64,000 nt of DNA from Trichomonas vaginalis G3 (Eukaryota > Parabasalia > Trichomonadida > Trichomonadidae). Below the pieces are notes generated by a model. The model was not told the DNA's origin and made no database searches. It worked only from the letters and a program-made list of their open reading frames with translations. Position numbers and translations under genes: made by a program. Position 1 is the first letter of the stretch. Each line of letters starts with the position of its first letter. The stretch lies in NCBI RefSeq assembly GCF_026262505.1, contig NC_067208.1, positions 8,069,962 to 8,133,961 of the forward strand. Direction: 5' to 3'. Below are positions 58,063 to 64,000 of this stretch, piece by piece.

Positions 58063-58786
58063 TATCAGATTTTACTTTTCATATCTATTTATCTCATATA
58101 GACTTAAAAGCTTTTAAAAATGCTATTTTCGTGATGGTATTGCGAATCTAATTCCTCATTCCTCATTTATATATAAAATTAAACTAAGACATAATAATAA
58201 ACATCACGAGCATGCTAACAAGGTGACAGAGCGGAACTAAAAGTTTTTTCTTCTTTGTCAAAATATGTCAATTGTTTTCAGGTGGTAATTTTATATACTT
58301 TGATAAAAATCGAAAGAAACTAATGCTATTCAATGTTTAGATATATCTAAAGAATATGTAGTAACATGTTTATTAATAATAAAATTATGGATCATTTATT
58401 ATTAGATTTTGTCAAAAAGTAACTTTTTCATTTTTCTTTGTTGAAAAAATAACTCAATCAAGGAGAAGTAAAAGTCATGTTTACTAATATAAATAATATA
58501 CTATACTAATATTCTACAACATGACAGAGTCCTTTTGTTTATAGGACGAATTATGTCGTTCAAAGTTGATAATAGTGAAATTTACAAATAACGTTCTAGC
58601 AATGCTACACCCCACGTCATAATATAATATTATAGCTTATATTACACTAATATAATATCTTTAATTATAAGTCATGAAAACTCTTATTGACGGATATATT
58701 CAATTTTAAAAATTGAAAGAGTGGGACTGGGGCCTTAAATTTGAGAGTGTGGGACCGGAGCCTTAAGAAAATCTTTGAAGAAAATT
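58063..58786. other. AT-rich host DNA right of Polinton 2
   Basis: Contains the 28-bp direct repeat copy (58,224-58,251). Near 58,720-58,765 is a small duplicated GC-rich phrase (GTGGGACTGGGGCCTTAA / GTGGGACCGGAGCCTTAA). No gene was seen. Confidence 0.5.
58224..58251 (+). repeat. Right copy of 28-bp direct repeat outside Polinton 2
   Basis: Matches 35,235-35,262 at 27 of 28 positions, in the same orientation. Confidence 0.6.
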
Positions 58787-59656
58787 TTACCAATCAATTT
58801 CTAGAAAATAAATACAAAATGAAGTAATAAAATGATATGAATAAAAATAAACTTTTTTGTAATTACTTATAGTAATATGGTTCTTTATATCTAAAATAGG
58901 AAATTTTGCTTTACAGAGATATGTTGAAAAGTGGGAAACATGATTAATAGAATTTATATTTTGAACATTATTTAGGGAAACAGATCCTCTTTTTTTGTCT
59001 TTTCTGTCACAGAAAGAATCTTTAACTGTAATAGAACCATCATAATCTTGATAAAATTCTGCTCCAGGTCCTGTGTTTCCAAGAAAGGTACAATTTTCAA
59101 CCTCAACAATTGAATTACCTCCATAGAATGTTCCATAATTAGATTGAGTGGGCTTATTATATAAAACATTAGAAAAAGTAAAGTTGTAATTAGGATTATT
59201 TAAACCTATAATTGAATATTTTGATGTTGTGTTACAAAATGATGAAAAATTTACGTTAGTTGGATTAGTTGGAAAACCAAAACTAATTCCAGAATCACTA
59301 AAGGCCTCACAAAAACTTGTGTTGATTGATTTAATTATAAAATTCCCATATTTAAGAATATTTGTTGATCTAATTTCTAAATTTCCGCATAAATAAAAAG
59401 AACTTTCATAAAGATAATTTTTATTATTTGAATTAGAAACTAATTCTACATATGAATGATGACCATATTGGGAGTTAGTTTTTGATTTGTAGCCACATGT
59501 TCGGTATTGGACAATGGAACTATCACAAACAAAGTAGATAGATCCACCATTTGTATTACTGCTGCAGTTAGTAAATGAACAATATGAGTTAAGAAACTTA
59601 ATACCTGATCTTTCAAAATAAATGGCACTATTAATGATGATTTTAATAAATGTCAT
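58787..59656 (-). pseudogene. Beta-helix family member E, N-terminally truncated
   Basis: A 289-codon ATG-started frame beginning at MTFIKIIINSAIYFERSGIK. It has SSNTNGGSIYFVCDSSIVQYRTCGYKSKT, FYLCGNLE, SSFCNTTSKYS, NCTFLGNTGPG, DSFCDRKDKKRG and VQNINSINHVSHFS. The N-terminal segment with VWKLFYETDP found in A, D and G is missing, although the ATG and frame are otherwise open. It may be a truncated gene still able to make protein. The first 20 codons match members A and C almost word for word. Confidence 0.55.
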
Positions 59657-59739
59657 TCTGGAGCCTTAACGTGAGTTTAAAAATAGTTCATTAAACGCTC
59701 GAGACAATATACGATTCTTAGTTTTAAATCATTTCGTAT

Positions 59740-60480
59740 TTAAAAAGAAATAAAGAGTAACGAAAAGAAACAGTAAGAATAATGGGTTTGAAATAGTGTA
59801 CTCCTTTTTGTCTTTAAGACTTTTTTGTCATTGATTATAATAGGAAACTCTGCTTCACAGAGAAATGTTGAAAAGTGAGATAAATTGTCAGTCGAATACA
59901 TATTCTGAACATTAATTGGAGTAAGAGATCCTTCAATTGCAGTTATTCTATCACAGAATGAATCATTTACTATAATTGAACCGGCATACCTCTGAAAAAT
60001 ACAATTTGAAGTTAAATCAATTAACACAAATTTAAATTAATTTGAAGTTAAATCATTAACTAAAATTGAACCCGCAGAAACTTCTCAATTTTTTTTTCAA
60101 TATTATATGGAAAATATTGAATTTAATATGAATATATTAAATCAAATGATAGCACATGCTTTCACGAATTTGAAAACCTCAAAATTATAATCAAGTATCA
60201 GATGTTTTATACATAAATGGGTTTTCATTTAACTACTTTTTTATTGATTGCCATTGATAGGATATGTAATATAAGAATCAAGAAATTTATTGTTAGATTT
60301 TTCGAAATAAATGGCACTATTAAGCGTAATACAGATAAATAAACATTCAAAGATGAAACTCTCGTTTTCTGTGGATGAATCTGTAATAGTCTTTCCTGTG
60401 AAAGGTTCTGAAACCGGATCTGTCCCATAAAAGAGTTTCCAAACAGAATCAGCTGACTGAGATTTATGAAATTATGTCTT
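59740..60480 (-). pseudogene. Beta-helix family member F, two fragments
   Basis: 59,740-60,027 holds a C-terminal fragment (YAGSIIVNDSFCDRITAIEG...VQNMYSTDNLSHFS). About 60,225-60,480 holds an N-terminal fragment (ADSVWKLFYGTDPVSEPFTGKTITDSSTES). The middle is gone. Between them, 60,098-60,110 is the uninterrupted counterpart of the target site of transposon copy 2. Confidence 0.55.
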
Positions 60481-61371
60481 ATAAAATGTAAACTTTTCAA
60501 TTTTTATATCCTTCATTTCCCTATTCAAAGTTTCCCATTTCCGATATTCCACTGTGCTGATTTTTCTTCACACAATGTTTTAAGTACTTATTATCATTCA
60601 ATAATTTTCAGTTCAATGAAATAGCTCATCCCCTCTTAATTTCAGTTTGCATATAGACCTTCATAAGATGCACTACGCATCTTCCAAAAATTGGCGGTTT
60701 TGACATCTACGGGCTAAAAAAATTAGAAAATCGAATCTCCATTGATGACCAACCATCAAGTTCATTAGTGTACGTTGGAATACGTTGAGTTATGTAATGT
60801 TTTGGGAAAGACTTCGTTAGTTATCTTGGATAAAACAGATTTGTGCATCTCGATTGAGAATAAATGCTGTTTCCATGGATATTCTCGGATCTGTTGATAT
60901 GATTTTGATCCGAGTTTTCGATTAAAAATCTGATGATATTTTGAAATGCATTAAGATTTAATACATACGGAGGAACATCACAAACATTCTCAGGATGACG
61001 TAAACATACTTGAGTAACACAATAATTCAGAAATTCAGAGTTTGGAAATCTTTCTAACAAAGAAAACATAACAGATGCTCAAAATTGGATTTCAAATGAT
61101 TTCACTAATTCTCAGATTTGAGTTTTTCTACAACAGAAGTCCATTCTTTATTTTGGAAACTTTATAAATTACGCTTTTCTTTTGGTGAATCCGATGATGA
61201 TCAAAGTATATCTTTTGCTCGATCCAATGGAACTTGGATGCTTTACTATCAACCAAATCGATTTTGATTGCTCTAATTGTGTCTGTATTTTTGTTATTGT
61301 GTAATTATTATACTTTTCTTTCTTAGTCCTGGTTGGTTTGGTTTTTCTTTATTTCGCACAAAGTAATAAAT
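60481..61371. other. Intergenic stretch with coding-like relics
   Basis: About 890 bp. It contains an 82-codon minus-strand frame (60,821-61,069; see next entry) and a plus-strand coding-like stretch at about 61,125-61,268 (FSTTEVHSLFWKLYKLRFSF...MLYYQPNRF, then stop) with no start. Both look like worn gene fragments. Confidence 0.4.
60821..61069 (-). pseudogene. Gene fragment, family not recognised
   Basis: The ATG-started frame MFSLLERFPNSEFLNYCVTQ...NAFQNIIRFLIENSDQNHIN reads as a helical domain with a protein-like mix, then loses that character after about residue 58. The helices resemble the N-terminal helical domain that precedes ankyrin repeats in trichomonad proteins, but this is a guess. 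Confidence 0.3.
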
Positions 61372-62511
61372 TTATGAGTATAGTAAATTCATACAAAAAG
61401 AAGAAATGAAATGATATGAGAAATGATAAATGATTTCATCATATGTGATTATATTCTTTTTTCTCACTTTCTCTGCTTCACATAGATATGATGAAAAGTG
61501 AGAAAGGTGAAGAATAGAATATATATTTTGAACATTATTTGTTGTAACTGATCCTGTTGTTTTTTCTATTATCCTGTCACAGAAAGAATCTTTAACTGTA
61601 ATTGAACCAGTTTCAGCTTGTTGAAATTCTAATCCTGGTCCCGTGTTTCCAAGAAATGAACAGTTTTCAACCAGAATTGTTGTAAACCAAACATAGAATG
61701 TTCTCCAATTAGACTCTTTGTGTTCATTATTCAAAACATTACAAAATTTAAAATTATAATTACCACTATGCAAACCAAAAATTGAATAAGTTGATGTTGT
61801 GTTACAAAAGGACGAATATGTTATGTCACATAGACTTTTTGGATTATTTACTGTAATTCCAGAGTCCTGGTCTGCATCACATATATTTGTGTTGATTGAT
61901 TTAACTTCAATATTTCCATACTTAAGACTATTTGTCCAAGATTTTTCTAAATTACCACATAAATAAAAAGAACAGTCATAAAGATAATTTTTTTTATTTG
62001 AATTAGAAGCTAATTCTACATATGAATGATGTCCATCAGAGTTTGTTTTTGATTTGTAGCCACAAGATCTGTATTGGACAATGGAACTATCACAGTTAAA
62101 GTAGATAGATCCACCATTTGTATTACTACTACAGTTATTAAATGAACAGTCGGAATTAAGAAACTTATTGCTTGGTTTTGTATAATAAATGGCACTATTA
62201 TATTTATAAGAGACAAATGTGCATTCGAAGATAAAACACTCGTTTTTTGTTGATGCTGTGGTAATAGTCTTTCCGGTAAAAGGTTCTGATATTGGTTCTG
62301 TTTCGTAAAATAGTTTCCAAACAGAGTCAGTTGGCTTGGTACTATGAAATACTTCCTGTTGACTTGTAAACTTCTCAATCTTTTTTATAATCAGAAAATA
62401 ATTAAAATATACTACTGTAATAAACAGAAATTCATCAAAAGTGACAACTCTCAATTTTTTGACATTTGTAAATTCTAAATTGAATGAGAAAAATGAAATA
62501 ATACTAAGCAT
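61372..62511 (-). CDS. Beta-helix family member G (intact frame)
   Basis: A 379-residue protein, the only full-length member here with an ATG start. The first 42 residues hold two hydrophobic runs (MLSIISFFSFNL; FITVVYFNYFLII) that could act as a signal anchor. The family core follows: IEKFTSQQEVF, VWKLFYETEPISEPFTGKT, NECFIFEC, CSSNTNGGSIYFNCDSSIVQYRSCGYKSKT, FYLCGNLEKSW, SSFCNTTSTYS, FCNVLNNEHKES, NCSFLGNTGPG, DSFCDR and VQNIYSILHLSHFS. A hydrophobic HFSYHFISSFC forms the end. Repeated Cys/Asn and GGSI turns suggest a right-handed beta-helix surface or secreted protein. The palindrome begins 76 bp upstream. Confidence 0.6.
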   Translation of the reverse strand: MLSIISFFSFNLEFTNVKKLRVVTFDEFLFITVVYFNYFLIIKKIEKFTSQQEVFHSTKPTDSVWKLFYETEPISEPFTGKTITTASTKNECFIFECTFVSYKYNSAIYYTKPSNKFLNSDCSFNNCSSNTNGGSIYFNCDSSIVQYRSCGYKSKTNSDGHHSYVELASNSNKKNYLYDCSFYLCGNLEKSWTNSLKYGNIEVKSINTNICDADQDSGITVNNPKSLCDITYSSFCNTTSTYSIFGLHSGNYNFKFCNVLNNEHKESNWRTFYVWFTTILVENCSFLGNTGPGLEFQQAETGSITVKDSFCDRIIEKTTGSVTTNNVQNIYSILHLSHFSSYLCEAEKVRKKNIITYDEIIYHFSYHFISSFCMNLLYS

Positions 62512-62586
62512 AATACAATATTCTAGATTTAATTATAATTAGGAAAAAGTTAGTTTTGAGAGTACTTTTCATAGGCATATAGAATG

Positions 62587-63654
62587 AAATCTTCTGAAAA
62601 ATAATATCACATAAACTCATATTATTTTCTAATATATAACTATTTTCTATAAAAATCAAATTCAATGATCTTAAAAGCGAAGGATAAACCTCAAAATTTA
62701 CGAATATAATGAGTGGGAATATAATGCTTATCTATCATAAAACCATATGAAATATCAATTTTTGCTTTACGCCTAATTTTTGACGACAATTAGCAAAAAA
62801 TGTTAAATGTTAACACTCAGTCCATTTGAATATGAAAAATAAAATTGACTTTGATTAAATGTTTTTATTTATCATGCAATTCTTCTTGCGACCAAAGATT
62901 TGAATAAAAGTTCAAAAAATAAGATAGCTTAAAAAATAATATACGGTAGTGTTTACTAATAGATGAATAGTATATAAATTCTATTAAAATGGATTTGATC
63001 CAAAAAAATATATAAAATTTGATCATAAATAAAATCGTTTTAAATTACTTCTTCATTTAAGGGTGCCCTATAACGATAATGTAAACATCACAAAATTAAC
63101 CTTATTAGAACTCGAATGAATGGATTATCCAGATTCTAGTTCTCAATATAATAGCCTTAAAAGTGCTTTTCTGAGGGTGGTCTATCGTCTATCGGGCACC
63201 CTTAAATTCTAACAATTATTTTTGGTTTTATATTTTTTTGGATCAAATCCATTTTAATAGAATTTATATACTATTCATCTATTAGTAAACACTACCGTAT
63301 ATTATTTTTTAAGCTATCTTATTTTTTGAACTTTTATTCAAATCTTTGGTCGCAAGAAGAATTGCATGATAAATAAAAACATTTAATCAAAGTCAATTTT
63401 ATTTTTCATATTCAAATGGACTGAGTGTTAACATTTAACATTTTTTGCTAATTGTCGTCAAAAATTAGGCGTAAAGCAAAAATTGATATTTCATATGGTT
63501 TTATGATAGATAAGCATTATATTCCCACTCATTATATTCGTAAATTTTGAGGTTTATCCTTCGCTTTTAAGATCATTGAATTTGATTTTTATAGAAAATA
63601 GTTATATATTAGAAAATAATATGAGTTTATGTGATATTATTTTTCAGAAGATTT
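62587..63654. repeat. Large palindrome with 426-bp arms
   Basis: Arms 62,587-63,012 and 63,229-63,654 are reverse complements of one another with no difference found by eye. The 216-bp spacer contains a TTAA-flanked miniature element. The left arm is upstream of family member G. No coding frame was seen in the arms. Confidence 0.9.
63061..63201. mobile_element. 141-bp TTAA-flanked miniature element in the palindrome spacer
   Basis: TTAA (63,057-63,060) + GGGTGCCCTATAACGATAAT ... ATCGTCTATCGGGCACCC + TTAA (63,202-63,205). The ends are inverted repeats with few mismatches. Same TTAA + GGGT plan as 24,094-25,559 and 32,514-33,610. Confidence 0.7.
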
Positions 63655-64000
63655 TGTGTTCTTCTTCAAAATTTTATTTTTTTATTAAAAAGAATCTTTA
63701 CAAAATATACATTTACTTTAATTAATATTTAAAAACGTGCTCTATCAAAAGTTCCAAAAATTCAATATTTTAGCTTTTCTGAGGTGTCACTTTTGATGAA
63801 TTTCTGTTTACAACACTACCAACTACAGTGCTGCCATGGACAATAGAAGTTTGAATTAATTGTATACGTTATTAAGATTGTATTTTTGAAAAGTTTACAC
63901 AAATGTACAACCTTAAATCGGAAGTTATAACAATTCACCCTGCAAAAATCAGTAAACATTCAGAGCTGAGTTAAGCATGTGCAATTAAACATACTTGAGT
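63655..64000 (+). other. Right-edge region with a beta-helix leader relic
   Basis: AT-rich. At about 63,785-63,855 the plus strand reads VTFDEFLFTTLPTTVL... to a stop. The VTFDEFLF part matches the leader of family member G (minus strand, near 62,440), so it is the inverted remains of another member's 5' end. Confidence 0.4.

Overview
The window is AT-rich protist DNA that looks like Trichomonas vaginalis or a close relative. Five things point there. The genes are uninterrupted, with very short leaders that carry TCA-type initiators. The arginine deiminase has a hydrogenosome-type presequence. Multicopy beta-helix surface-protein relatives are present. There are many small inverted-repeat transposons. 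Two very large Maverick/Polinton elements sit in the window. Species is inferred from gene content only.

Layout. Positions 1 to about 7860 are the right part of Polinton 1, cut by the window edge: tail-fibre-like protein, candidate minor capsid protein, protein-primed DNA polymerase B, two small proteins and major capsid protein. Positions 9.7-23.6 kb are a host gene block: inositol polyphosphate kinase, Mo25-like protein, a membrane-anchored surface protein with a proline-rich repeat stalk, arginine deiminase, an ALG1-like mannosyltransferase, MOB1 and a leucine-rich-repeat protein. Mo25 and MOB1 are both scaffolds of NDR/STE20 kinase signalling. Positions 24-35 kb are a repeat-rich zone with four decayed or ATG-less members of a cysteine-patterned beta-helix family. 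It also holds two inverted 1271-bp TA-flanked transposons, TTAA-flanked miniature elements and a 999-bp element with GC-rich ends. Positions 35,387-58,056 are Polinton 2, full length with terminal inverted repeats and a 6-bp target duplication, but with many broken genes. Positions 58-64 kb hold more beta-helix family members (one with an ATG-started frame) and a 426-bp-arm palindrome.

How the Polinton genes fit together. Polymerase B, SF3 helicase and integrase serve replication and insertion. The A32/FtsK-type ATPase, major and minor capsid proteins and small amphipathic proteins serve particle building. Tail-collar/tail-fibre-like proteins may serve adhesion. KilA-N proteins, a GIY-YIG-type domain, an HNH endonuclease and a D12-class adenine methyltransferase are cargo or regulatory genes. 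Polinton 2 is a fossil with roughly a dozen breaks. The part of Polinton 1 in view has about one.

The most interesting points are the tail-collar proteins in both Polintons, the hairpin cassettes in the Polinton 2 ends, the KilA-N/GIY-YIG gene inside an inverted repeat, the HNH gene with shortened relatives on both sides, a transposon with a tRNA-like Pol III module, its paralogous empty site, and the long ATG-less frames of the beta-helix family.
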